Part shown: piece after piece, positions 44,959 through 53,188 of the stretch
Layout of the letters: the number at the start of each line of letters is the position of its first letter
Position numbering within the stretch: position 1 is the first letter of the stretch
Source: Flavobacteriales bacterium UBA6051
GTDB lineage: Bacteria > Bacteroidota > Bacteroidia > Flavobacteriales_D > Crocinitomicaceae
Assembly (NCBI GenBank): GCA_002427735.1
Contig: DIYP01000015.1
Span: 62,001 to 126,000, forward strand
Direction of reading: 5' to 3'
Length of the DNA: 64,000 nt
Made by a program: the position numbers and the translations under genes
The notes under the pieces: model-generated
The model's input: the letters and a program-made list of their open reading frames with translations, nothing else
The model's database searches: none
What the model was told of the DNA's origin: nothing

Positions 44959-45870
44959 ATGGTAGAAATCACGCACAAATCAACCACATTAAGGCAAGCC
45001 ATTGCGCGAGCTACAGTCCAAGTAAGTAGTCAGGATACTATTGACGCCCTTGTCAATCAACGCGTTCCTAAAGGAAATGTCTTCGAAATGGCGAAAACGG
45101 CTGGTCTGTTTGCCGTGAAGAAAACCTCTGAACTCATTCCAGACTGTCACCCGCTCCCAGTTGAGTATACTGGAGTGAATTATGAGATTGACGGCTTAAA
45201 GGTTCACATCGATCTTGAGGTGCATACCATTTACCGAACGGGCGTGGAAGTGGAAGCTATGCATGGCGCAAGCGTTGTGGCACTTACCATGTATGATATG
45301 TTAAAGCCCATTGATAAAGGGATTGAAATCCATACAGTAAAACTGCTCGAAAAGCGTGGAGGAAAATCTGACTTTAGAGATCGTTTTAGAAAAGACCTCA
45401 AGGCTGCTGTGATTGTTTGTTCGGATACTATATCGGCTGGACAAAAAGAAGATAAGGCAGGAAAGGCAATCATTGAAAAATTGAAACAATGCCATGTAGA
45501 AACCATAGATTATCTTATTGTTCCCGACGAAATAGATGCCATTCAAGGAGCATTTGGTAAGCACGTAGCGTTGAACACTGACTTAGTAATTTATACTGGT
45601 GGCACAGGTTTATCGAAGCGTGACATTACTCCAGATGCAATAGCCCCTATGTTAGATCGAGAGATTCCTGGAATTATGGAAGCTGCAAGAAACTATGGAC
45701 AAGACAGAACCCCTTTCGCTATGTTATCTAGAGGAATTGCAGGTGTCAAAGATGAAACACTTGTACTAACGCTTCCCGGTTCAACTAAAGGAGCAACGGA
45801 ATCCATGGATGCACTTTTTCCCTCATTGTTGCATATCTTTCGAATATTTAAGGGCGCACGGCACGATTAG
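44959..45870 (+). CDS. moaCB: Bifunctional MoaC-MoaB(Mog) fusion protein
   Basis: A 303-residue fusion. Residues 1-140 are MoaC, the pyranopterin monophosphate synthase that acts after MoaA: DCHPLP (His64), VEVEAMHGAS (Glu97, Glu99), Asp113 and Lys116 correspond in order and spacing to E. coli His77, Glu112, Glu114, Asp128 and Lys131. Residues about 147-300 are MoaB/Mog, which adenylates molybdopterin: VIVCSDTISAG, IYTGGTGLSKRDITPDA, EIPGIMEAAR and LTLPGSTKGA. MoaC-MoaB fusions are known in this phylum. It lies 9 bases after moaE and 14 before moaA. Confidence 0.93.
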   Translation: MVEITHKSTTLRQAIARATVQVSSQDTIDALVNQRVPKGNVFEMAKTAGLFAVKKTSELIPDCHPLPVEYTGVNYEIDGLKVHIDLEVHTIYRTGVEVEAMHGASVVALTMYDMLKPIDKGIEIHTVKLLEKRGGKSDFRDRFRKDLKAAVIVCSDTISAGQKEDKAGKAIIEKLKQCHVETIDYLIVPDEIDAIQGAFGKHVALNTDLVIYTGGTGLSKRDITPDAIAPMLDREIPGIMEAARNYGQDRTPFAMLSRGIAGVKDETLVLTLPGSTKGATESMDALFPSLLHIFRIFKGARHD

Positions 45871-45884
45871 TATTAAGATTTCTA

Positions 45885-46880
45885 ATGGACGGCAAAAAGC
45901 ATATCGTAGACAAATTTGGCAGAGTACATGATTATCTGCGTATCTCGCTCACAGAACGTTGCAATCTGCGATGTTTTTATTGCATGCCTGAAGAAGGCAT
46001 TCAATTGCGGGATAAAGCTGAGTTTATGACTGCCGAGGAAACATTAGAAATTGCAAAGACTTTCATCTCCATGGGAGTCAAAAAAATTCGATTAACTGGT
46101 GGAGAGCCATTGATTAAGCGCAACGCCGAAATGATCATAAAAGCATTGGGTCAACTTCCAATAGAACTTACTTTAACTACTAATGCGGTAGTCGTTGATC
46201 GCTATATTGACGTAATGAAGGAGGCGGGTATAAAGTCTCTGAATGTCAGCCTGGATTCCCTGAAGGAAGAACGTTTTAATGATATTTCAAGACGCGGATA
46301 CTTTACGCGTATCTTCGATAATATTGCATTGCTTTTAGATCAAGGATTTGACTTGAAGATCAATGTCGTTTTGATTAGAGGTGTGAATGATGATGAAATC
46401 ATAGACTTTATTGAATGGACACGTGATACCGCTTTAAGTGTTCGTTTCATTGAATTCATGCCCTTTGATGGTAACCAATGGAATTGGGACAAAAAAGTCT
46501 CCTACAATGAAATACTGTCTGCAGTGGAATCAAAATTCGGTGATCAGTTTTCCAAAATTGAAGGTAAACCAAATGACACCTCGCGTAACTTTAAACTAAA
46601 CGGTGCAAAAGGGTCTTTTGGAATCATCAGCACCGTCACCAATCCTTTCTGTGATACCTGCAACCGGATTCGACTTACGGCAGATGGAAAGATTAAAAAT
46701 TGTCTTTTTTCTCAATCTGAAACAGATCTTTTAACAGCTCATAGAAATGGCCAACCAATTGAACCTATCATTCGCGAGGTCATGCTCAGCAAAGAAAAAG
46801 AACGTGGTGGGAATGGTCAATTCGATGATGAAATGGTGAAGTCAATGAAAAATCGTTCCATGACGACGATCGGCGGCTAA
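45885..46880 (+). CDS. moaA: GTP 3',8-cyclase MoaA
   Basis: A 331-residue radical SAM enzyme for the first step of Moco synthesis. The SAM-cluster ligands are Cys26, Cys30 and Cys33 (RCNLRCFYC). The second [4Fe-4S] cluster is bound by CDTC and the downstream KNC near residues 255-272. The protein ends in the Gly-Gly (TIGG) needed for activity. Last gene of the molybdenum cofactor operon. Confidence 0.96.
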   Translation: MDGKKHIVDKFGRVHDYLRISLTERCNLRCFYCMPEEGIQLRDKAEFMTAEETLEIAKTFISMGVKKIRLTGGEPLIKRNAEMIIKALGQLPIELTLTTNAVVVDRYIDVMKEAGIKSLNVSLDSLKEERFNDISRRGYFTRIFDNIALLLDQGFDLKINVVLIRGVNDDEIIDFIEWTRDTALSVRFIEFMPFDGNQWNWDKKVSYNEILSAVESKFGDQFSKIEGKPNDTSRNFKLNGAKGSFGIISTVTNPFCDTCNRIRLTADGKIKNCLFSQSETDLLTAHRNGQPIEPIIREVMLSKEKERGGNGQFDDEMVKSMKNRSMTTIGG

Positions 46881-46926
46881 TCTTTTGTTTCTTTTTTACG
46901 TTAGCGCATTATATTGAAAAAAGGCT

Positions 46927-47661
46927 ATGCGCATATTTCTTCCGATTATTCTCTCATTACCTGTCCTGGCATGCTCCTATCAGGAAACAGGTCATCCTGT
47001 CAACCTGAATCAAACCGTAAGTACGGTTAGCGAACCTGATTCAACAGTCATTGACTCCGTTGCGCTCAATATCAACTTTGAGGCCATTGGCAACTACAAC
47101 TCAATAAAGCAGTCCATACGGCGGAGAATGGCAAATGGTCAGCATTCTGGCAAGGATCTGGAAAACTATTTGATCAATGAAATCATTCCGCACTGGTATG
47201 GTACTCCTTGGGATTTTAATGGCTATACCAACATTCCTAACGAAGGTGTTATTGCTTGCGGGTACTTTGTTTCCACAACATTACTGCATGCGGGAATACA
47301 AATCAATCGCTATCATTTGGCGCAACAAGCAGGTTTAAACGAAGCAAAATCTTTGGCCATAGAAGATAAAAACTATGAAACCATCTATGGCATTGAGCAA
47401 TTAAAAGTAGCTCTTCAAGAGCGCTATGAAGACGGTCTTTATTTTGTTGGACTGGATAGTCATGTTGGGTATTTGCTTATTAGAAATGGTTAATACTACT
47501 TCATCCACTCAAATTATATTGAAAATCGAGTAATGATTGAGAAAGCACTATCAGCACCAGCGTTTCAAAGCAACATCTATGTGATTGCCAGAATTACCAA
47601 TAATGAGGCTCTGCTAAAAAAATGGCGCAACGGAGAAACGGTAAAAGTCATTCGCGCATAA
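46927..47661 (+). pseudogene. NlpC/P60-like lipoprotein gene interrupted by an in-frame TAA
   Basis: The open part (46927-47493, 188 residues) is a lipoprotein (lipobox VLAC, Cys16) with a papain-like core: WYGTPWDFNGY, IACGYFVSTTLLHAG (Cys111 likely nucleophile) and GLDSHVGYLLIRNG (His179). The TAA at 47491-47493 is followed in the same frame, with no shift, by 55 more sense codons (starting YYFIHSNYIENR, ending WRNGETVKVIRA) and a stop at 47659-47661. The FIHSNY segment is what I would expect to follow the His strand in this kind of protein, so the intact gene probably ran to 47661. A nonsense mutation, a sequencing error or stop read-through are all possible. Confidence 0.7.
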
Positions 47662-47723
47662 CCTGACCTAAGTCATTATTGTTATCATTTAAAACATGGA
47701 ACTTTACACTGTAAAGATTTTCT

Positions 47724-48500
47724 ATGCCAACATTTCTTTTTGATGCACATGTGTTTGGTCCCATTTCTAGCAGAAGACTAGGATCTTCACTCGGTATCAA
47801 CCTTTTATCAACTAAGGAAAAAATCTGCAATTTTGACTGTATTTACTGCGAGTGTGGCTCATTGTCCGATGAAAAAAAACAATCTGATCGCTTCGTAGAC
47901 CAATACGAATTAATTCTATCTCTCGTTCAAAATTTGGCAACATGCCTTTCAGAGAAAATACCGGTAGACACAATTACATTTGCCGGTAACGGCGAACCCA
48001 CATTGCATCCTGATTTCCCTGAAATTATTTCACGTGTAATTCCGCTCAGAGATAAATTCTTTCCTGAAGCTAAAATTGCTGTGCTTACAAATGGAATGAC
48101 GCTTAAGAATCGAGAAATCCGATACGCATTGGAAAAGATTGACAAAACCATCGTAAAGCTCGATGCGGGGAGCGATGAGGCGATCACACTAATTGACAGG
48201 CCTCAAAAGTGGCAATCAATTGATCGATTCAAGCAGGAATTGTCTCAATTTGAAGGCCCGCTAACAATTCAAACCATGTTCTTACGGGGAAACATCAACG
48301 GTGAGCCGATTGATAATGCCAGTCCAGAAGCGCTGGAAAACTGGTTCAATCAATTAATCGACATTATGCCTTCAGAAGTGATGTTGTACTCACTTGATCG
48401 TGACACTCCTATTCAAACGATTGAGAAGGTTCAGAAGAAAGAGCTGGAAATCATCGCTGAACAGGTAAACCAACTCGGCATTCAAACAATGGTTGTATAA
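47724..48500 (+). CDS. Radical SAM protein
   Basis: A 258-residue radical SAM enzyme. The cluster ligands are Cys35, Cys39 and Cys42 (ICNFDCIYC), preceded by FGPISSRRLGSSLGINLLS, the N-terminal signature of COG0731-type Fe-S oxidoreductases. TFAGNGEPTLHPDF is the SAM-binding GGE-like motif. No SPASM or second cluster is visible. Substrate unknown. The distance to the Moco genes (about 840 bases) makes a Moco role uncertain. Confidence 0.88.
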   Translation: MPTFLFDAHVFGPISSRRLGSSLGINLLSTKEKICNFDCIYCECGSLSDEKKQSDRFVDQYELILSLVQNLATCLSEKIPVDTITFAGNGEPTLHPDFPEIISRVIPLRDKFFPEAKIAVLTNGMTLKNREIRYALEKIDKTIVKLDAGSDEAITLIDRPQKWQSIDRFKQELSQFEGPLTIQTMFLRGNINGEPIDNASPEALENWFNQLIDIMPSEVMLYSLDRDTPIQTIEKVQKKELEIIAEQVNQLGIQTMVV

Positions 48501-48507
48501 ATGAGGT

Positions 48508-48921
48508 TTACTGTTTTCGACTTGCAATCTTGCCAGCAATAAAAGCCATTGGCAAGTAGGCTAAAATGAGATCCACTGCAACAAACCAGATAGGTGCAGG
48601 AACCATAAACACCATCATAATCCCACCAACGAGATAAAACGCACCAATGATCAGAGCAAATCGCATTTTATGAGAAGCAGCTATTAACCCAGTGGTTAAA
48701 GCCCCAAAGAAGGCGCCCAACGCGTGCGCCAAAAATGGCATGAGAAAATGTTTTGGTTCCAAGAGCTCAATACCTGCAGCTAGTCCTTCAGGAGTTGTCA
48801 TATCAACACCTTCCGGTGGAGCGACAATAGATCCGCTAACTGCGATAATGCCCATATTTACGAATCCTCCGACGATAATTCCAGCCACTACGGCAAGAAT
48901 ATTTTTAGTTACAGCGTTCAT
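48508..48921 (-). CDS. Four-helix membrane protein of unknown function
   Basis: A 137-residue integral membrane protein with four hydrophobic segments (about 6-30, 60-82, 86-106, 110-130) and small polar loops; helix 2-3 has the glycine-rich pattern AHALGAFFGALTTGLIAA. It ends in a Lys/Arg-containing tail. No named family is recognised. Convergent with the radical SAM gene, 7 bases between stops. Confidence 0.7.
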   Translation of the reverse strand: MNAVTKNILAVVAGIIVGGFVNMGIIAVSGSIVAPPEGVDMTTPEGLAAGIELLEPKHFLMPFLAHALGAFFGALTTGLIAASHKMRFALIIGAFYLVGGIMMVFMVPAPIWFVAVDLILAYLPMAFIAGKIASRKQ

Positions 48922-48994
48922 AGCTCAAGATTTATCCATGAATATACGACTTCTCTTCTATTTCAATCGAAGACCTATTTCAGAAAGATCAAAT

Positions 48995-50455
48995 TCACTT
49001 TCCAATGATAAATTCTTGTGCCCCTATTACAGCATGTTTACTTCTAATGCGACAATTATAAAGACCGGGGGGGATAGCAGAAACATCAAACTGCACAAAA
49101 TCTTGAATACTATCCCCGCCCAGGGTATGTAATACATCTCCCGAGGAGCTTATCAACTCAACCACTACTACATCTTTTGATAAAGTACTCCCCAAGGAAA
49201 TATTTAAAACACTTGAAGTTGGATTCGGATATACTTGCCAATTATCGAGCGAATTCTCATCTAGTGTTAGAATATCCGAATTGTAGAAAAACAAATCGTC
49301 TGTCTCGCCGAAGTTCCCGAAATAAATATCATCATATCCGTCGCCATTAAAATCGGCAACTTCTAAGGCAACTCCATCCGTTAGAATAAAGGGTTCAAAA
49401 ACGTCAAAGACTTCTATAAAAAAACCGTTTCCATCGTTTTCGAATGTTCTGTGATTCAACACTGGGTCCGTAAAACCAACAATCAATAAATCCAGATCAT
49501 TGTCGTCATCGAAGTCTATAAAGGCTGCATCAAGAGTCTGTTCGATGTTGGAGACGAAATTTGTACTCGTAGCATCTGTAAAAAAACCATTTCCATCATT
49601 AATATATAAGCGATCTTGAAGGCTTCCGCTCCCTGTAAAATTAACTGTAGAAACGAAGATATCAGGTGCTCCATCGTCATTGATATCTCCAAGGCTAATC
49701 TTACGCGTTTCCAATGTCAACCCAGTACTAGGCAATCGATTGTTCTCTTCTGTAAAAAAACCGTTTGTATTGATCAGAATATTATTGGTGCCCAAATCAA
49801 TTCCTTCAATAATATCGAGATCATTATCTCCGTCCAAATCAACCAATTTAAAGTCTTGCGTACCTTCCGTATTGGCAGGCCATCGAGTAGCATCAAGAGT
49901 AAAGGTTAAATCCTGATTATTCAGAAACACCTGGTTTTGTCCACTATTGCCGATAATGATATCCGGATAATTATCGTTATTTAAATCCATTACCGCTACT
50001 GCATTGCCCTGTGAAAGTGGGAAATTGAATGAAATAAATGTAAAAAGTCCCGTCCCATCATTCACCAACAGCTCGTGAAAAGGAGTATCCTCAGAAACGA
50101 AGAGCACATCTAAATCATTATCCTGATCGAAATCGGCAACAACAATATCTTCGCTGTCTTCACCTGGAAAGGAATCATTCGTGTTCTTTTCCGGAAACAA
50201 ACGCATCGGGTCTTCATTAAAATTCCCACTTCCATCATTAAATAACAACAAATTTCTTTGTACTTCCCCTGCAATAATGATGTCCAGGTCGTTATCATTA
50301 TCGACATCAGCACTAACAACGTCCATCGAACTAATCCCGGTCGCCGAAACGGGGAAATTTTGACTTTTGTCCAAGAAATAGTAATTCTGACTATGTGCTA
50401 AACCTGGCGTTAAGGATGTGAAAAGAATACTTGCCAAATAAATCGGTCCCCTCAT
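48995..50455 (-). CDS. Secreted VCBS/FG-GAP repeat protein with type A T9SS sorting domain
   Basis: A 486-residue protein: signal peptide (about 1-22, GLAHSQ), six or more FG-GAP/VCBS repeats with calcium-binding-like DxDxDxD loops (ADVDNDNDLDIIIAGE, ADFDQDNDLDVLFVSED, MDLNNDNYPDIIIG, VDLDGDNDLDIIEG, GDINDDGAPDIFVS, IDFDDDNDLDLLIVG, ADFNGDGYDDIYFGN), and a type A sorting domain (VYPNPTSSVLNISL to the C-terminus). Predicted to be a calcium-stabilised beta-propeller at the cell surface, possibly adhesive. Single gene. Confidence 0.88.
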   Translation of the reverse strand: MRGPIYLASILFTSLTPGLAHSQNYYFLDKSQNFPVSATGISSMDVVSADVDNDNDLDIIIAGEVQRNLLLFNDGSGNFNEDPMRLFPEKNTNDSFPGEDSEDIVVADFDQDNDLDVLFVSEDTPFHELLVNDGTGLFTFISFNFPLSQGNAVAVMDLNNDNYPDIIIGNSGQNQVFLNNQDLTFTLDATRWPANTEGTQDFKLVDLDGDNDLDIIEGIDLGTNNILINTNGFFTEENNRLPSTGLTLETRKISLGDINDDGAPDIFVSTVNFTGSGSLQDRLYINDGNGFFTDATSTNFVSNIEQTLDAAFIDFDDDNDLDLLIVGFTDPVLNHRTFENDGNGFFIEVFDVFEPFILTDGVALEVADFNGDGYDDIYFGNFGETDDLFFYNSDILTLDENSLDNWQVYPNPTSSVLNISLGSTLSKDVVVVELISSSGDVLHTLGGDSIQDFVQFDVSAIPPGLYNCRIRSKHAVIGAQEFIIGK

Positions 50456-50568
50456 TGCTATTTTTTATTTGAAAGGTACTTCGCTTATAACAAGATGAAT
50501 TGTACAATCTTGCTATTTATTTGGGGCTACCGATAAATAAATCAACTTATAAGTTTTCAGAACAACGC

Positions 50569-51300
50569 TTACACCCCTTTCTTATCTCCGTATAATTGGA
50601 TATGAATGCGCGTAGTATAGTTAAAACCGTACTTTTTACAGAGTTCAAGCACCCATAGTTCTTTCTCCTTTAACGCTTCTGCAGTAGTACCTTGCGGCAT
50701 AAGGTAAACTTTATGTAGAGGAATAGTGAATCGCTCAACCAGGCTCACCACTTCTTTCACATCCGACTCTGCATCTACTACAAACTTAAAGTTGGCTTTT
50801 GGAGAAGATGCAAAAAACTGAATTGCTTTGTCCACTATTCGGTCAGCTTCGGGCACTCTTGAATTTGACAATTTCACAGATACGTTATACTGATCGGTTA
50901 GGTTATCTAATTCAGGCGTTGGAACAATAGTACCATTTGTTTCGAAAGCAATATGATACCCGGATGGAAGTTTTTTTAATACTCGGCTTAAATCCTTGTG
51001 CTGAACAAGAGGCTCTCCTCCGGTGAATATTAGATTCTTACATGGAAACTCTTTGACTTTAGTGATGAGTTCATCATCAGACAGTTGAATTAGCCAGTCG
51101 TCTTTTTTGAATTTTTCCTTTTTGTTATGCTCAAAAGAAGTGTTCTCCCAATTCCACGTATAGGCTGTGTCGCACCAAACACATGTCAAATTACAAAGTG
51201 ATAAACGGACAAAAATAGAAGGTTGTCCTACATTCTTTCCTTCTCCCTGAATAGAGTAAAAGATTTCTGGTTTTCCAAATAACTTTGCTAGTTTGAGCAT
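50569..51300 (-). CDS. queE: 7-carboxy-7-deazaguanine synthase QueE
   Basis: A 243-residue radical SAM enzyme of the queuosine/7-deazapurine pathway, converting carboxy-tetrahydropterin to 7-carboxy-7-deazaguanine. IFYSIQGEGKNVGQPSIFVRL precedes the cluster ligands Cys36, Cys40 and Cys43 (CNLTCVWC), followed by DTAYTWN, and the SAM motif LIFTGGEPL. Length and N-terminus match QueE. No other queuosine gene is adjacent. A good promoter candidate lies 19-51 bases upstream. Confidence 0.92.
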   Translation of the reverse strand: MLKLAKLFGKPEIFYSIQGEGKNVGQPSIFVRLSLCNLTCVWCDTAYTWNWENTSFEHNKKEKFKKDDWLIQLSDDELITKVKEFPCKNLIFTGGEPLVQHKDLSRVLKKLPSGYHIAFETNGTIVPTPELDNLTDQYNVSVKLSNSRVPEADRIVDKAIQFFASSPKANFKFVVDAESDVKEVVSLVERFTIPLHKVYLMPQGTTAEALKEKELWVLELCKKYGFNYTTRIHIQLYGDKKGV

Positions 51301-51318
51301 GGTTCTTTATTCGTGATA

Positions 51319-51351
51319 CAAAGATATTGATTCGAAACAATCCTGCTACAA
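51319..51351 (-). promoter_or_regulatory. Candidate queE promoter
   Basis: On the minus strand TTG (51351-51349), 22-base spacer, then TATCTTTG (51326-51319), an exact -7 match. The leader to the queE ATG is about 15 bases. Confidence 0.55.
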
Positions 51352-51403
51352 TTCACTTTCGAAAGCGAAGTCCAATGTTCAGTATTTTTTGTACTATTGA
51401 ATT

Positions 51404-51589
51404 ATGGAAAACATGCCGTTATTAATTACCGTCGTCATTGCGTTCATGATCGCATTCATATTGGGCATTTTCTACATCAGAAAGCAACTTGAAAAGGGTG
51501 CTAATTTTGCAAAGGTAGTATTCATCCCTCTCTTGATCTTTTTAGGATTTGCAGTTACCCTTTTGATTATTGGTATTGGTGGTTCCTAA
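51404..51589 (+). CDS. Small two-helix membrane protein
   Basis: A 61-residue protein with two hydrophobic helices (about 5-25 and 39-59) joined by a basic loop (RKQLEKGANFAK). Unknown function; small proteins of this shape often assist membrane complexes. Its stop overlaps the convergent LprI-like gene's stop by four bases (CTAA). Confidence 0.55.
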   Translation: MENMPLLITVVIAFMIAFILGIFYIRKQLEKGANFAKVVFIPLLIFLGFAVTLLIIGIGGS

Positions 51590-51993
51590 TACTTCCCTCG
51601 TTCCTTAAGAAGCTCCAAATATCCTTCTAGTTTCAGAGCGCGCTCACGTGTTAGTTGCATGAGTACAATTGGTGCATCCCTGTAATACGTGCCGGGTACG
51701 CCAGAAACAACCATTGAAAATAGGGAAACTTCACTATCTCTATACTTTATCCATAACCGCTGAGCATCCCTTAATTGAGTCTTTTCTTCTTCATTGAGTT
51801 CTCTCATGCAGAGCTTGTAATTCTTATTTAGTTCATCATCCCATAGATCATTCGCCATTTCTGTACATAGATATCGATTGTAGGAGCCCATTGCTGTGTC
51901 AAGGCAGGCCTCATAAAGGCTATCGATTGGTTCCAGATCCTGACCTTGAACATTCAGCGATAGGAACAATAAGACAATTGAGATTAATTTCAT
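51586..51993 (-). CDS. LprI/DUF1311-family secreted protein
   Basis: Start set at 51993 (135 residues), which opens the signal peptide MKLISIVLLFLSLNVQGQ; an in-frame start at 52008 is possible. The mature part has the LprI N-terminal/DUF1311 pattern: ACLDTAMGSYNRYLCTEMANDLWDDELNKNY, KLCMRELNEEEKTQLRDAQRLWIKYRD. Related mycobacterial LprI inhibits lysozyme; here the role is only inferred from family. Confidence 0.8.
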   Translation of the reverse strand: MKLISIVLLFLSLNVQGQDLEPIDSLYEACLDTAMGSYNRYLCTEMANDLWDDELNKNYKLCMRELNEEEKTQLRDAQRLWIKYRDSEVSLFSMVVSGVPGTYYRDAPIVLMQLTRERALKLEGYLELLKERGKY

Positions 51994-52004
51994 AACTACA
52001 AGAA

Positions 52005-52031
52005 ACAAAAAAGCCCTGTTTAACAGGGCTT
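52005..52031 (-). terminator. Terminator of slyD
   Basis: AAGCCCTGTT/AACAGGGCTT stem; on the minus strand six T follow. It lies 33 bases beyond the slyD stop and just upstream of the LprI-like gene. Confidence 0.85.
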
Positions 52032-52063
52032 AAATACTTTGAATTGATTCAAGTAAATTCAAA

Positions 52064-52540
52064 TTATTGAACATGTCCATGGTCTAATTCCTCCTGTGAA
52101 GCTTCACGCACATCTTCCACCATACCTTTAAAATGAAGGTCTTTTCCAGCCAATGGGTGATTAAAATCCATAACAACTGCATCTTCCTTCATTTCAACCA
52201 CTGTACCGTGTAATGGGTTTCCATCTTGATCTTGCATGGGCAATGTAGCTCCAACTCTTACAATTTCTTCATCAATTTTTCCGTCTACCAAGAAAACATC
52301 TCTTGGTACCGGTACAATCGCTTCTTCATTTCTAGGCCCGTAAGCATCTTCCGAACCTAACGAAAACTCGAATTCGTCGCCGGCTTTCTTCCCTTCCATC
52401 TCTTTTTCAAAACCAGGAATCATCATTCCCACTCCTGCAATGTATACCAGTGGATTTGTTGCATCCGCTTGATCAACTACCTCACCTTCAACCGTTAAAA
52501 CGTAAGAAACTGAAGGCACTGTATTTTTAGTAATATTCAT
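52064..52540 (-). CDS. slyD: FKBP-type peptidyl-prolyl isomerase, SlyD-like
   Basis: A 158-residue SlyD-type protein: the FKBP core (VSYVLTVEGEVVDQA, IPGFEKEMEGKKAGDEFEFSLGSEDAYGPRNEEAIVPVPRDVF) is split by the IF chaperone domain (about 75-125, VGATLPMQDQDGNPLHGTVVEM), then DFNHPLAGKDLHF. The long His/Cys metal-binding tail of E. coli SlyD is missing; only HGHVQ remains. It acts as cytosolic prolyl isomerase/chaperone. Confidence 0.9.
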   Translation of the reverse strand: MNITKNTVPSVSYVLTVEGEVVDQADATNPLVYIAGVGMMIPGFEKEMEGKKAGDEFEFSLGSEDAYGPRNEEAIVPVPRDVFLVDGKIDEEIVRVGATLPMQDQDGNPLHGTVVEMKEDAVVMDFNHPLAGKDLHFKGMVEDVREASQEELDHGHVQ

Positions 52541-52696
52541 ATCTGCTTTTTAATGAGCTGCAAAGGTGGGTATAATTACTGCTGAATCATAATCTATCGC
52601 CTAAATATTCATTGAAACCTGTAAGATGTTCATTTTCACTAATAAAAGCAGCACCTTTTTCGTATTAATAGTAATAACCCACTTAAACTAAATGAT

Positions 52697-53188
52697 ATGA
52701 AGTTTCAACACATTTTACTTCTATTTCTTAGTCTTTCCTTGTTCGCATGCAAAGATCAACAAATAGAACCTGAAGCAAATCCTGATGAGGTGGAAGTGCA
52801 AATTAGCGAAGTCGACCGTCAAGACATTGGCCCGGTAACTGATTGCGATGAGACATTAAGCCCACTGGAATTAACCGAATTATGGGAGATGATGAATGCC
52901 AAGACACATCATGAAAATCGCATCTGTTTTGAAGGATACGTATTGAGCAATGAAACCTACGGAGATCTTGTCCAGGGAAGCATCGCCTTCAAGCCATTCG
53001 ATGAATCTGATGTTGTAATTCCAGCCGCTTATTGTCAGTTCACAGGATTAAACGGAACAAGTTTTCTCGACTATGAGGTTGGCGACAAGATTGAAATCAT
53101 GGGCAAATTGATTTGCATCGATAATCCCAATAAGCACAACTTCATGTTTGCAAAGTGCAGCTTGCCTGACAAAACAGGCGGAAACTAA
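52697..53188 (+). CDS. Lipoprotein of unknown function
   Basis: A 163-residue lipoprotein (lipobox LFAC, Cys18). After an acidic linker, residues about 65-155 look like a small OB-fold domain (FEGYVLSNETYGDLVQGSIAF, VGDKIEIMGKLICID, NFMFAKCSL) with four Cys that could form disulfides. Family not recognised. It ends in a four-base stop overlap (CTAA) with the convergent PQQ-repeat gene. Confidence 0.62.
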   Translation: MKFQHILLLFLSLSLFACKDQQIEPEANPDEVEVQISEVDRQDIGPVTDCDETLSPLELTELWEMMNAKTHHENRICFEGYVLSNETYGDLVQGSIAFKPFDESDVVIPAAYCQFTGLNGTSFLDYEVGDKIEIMGKLICIDNPNKHNFMFAKCSLPDKTGGN

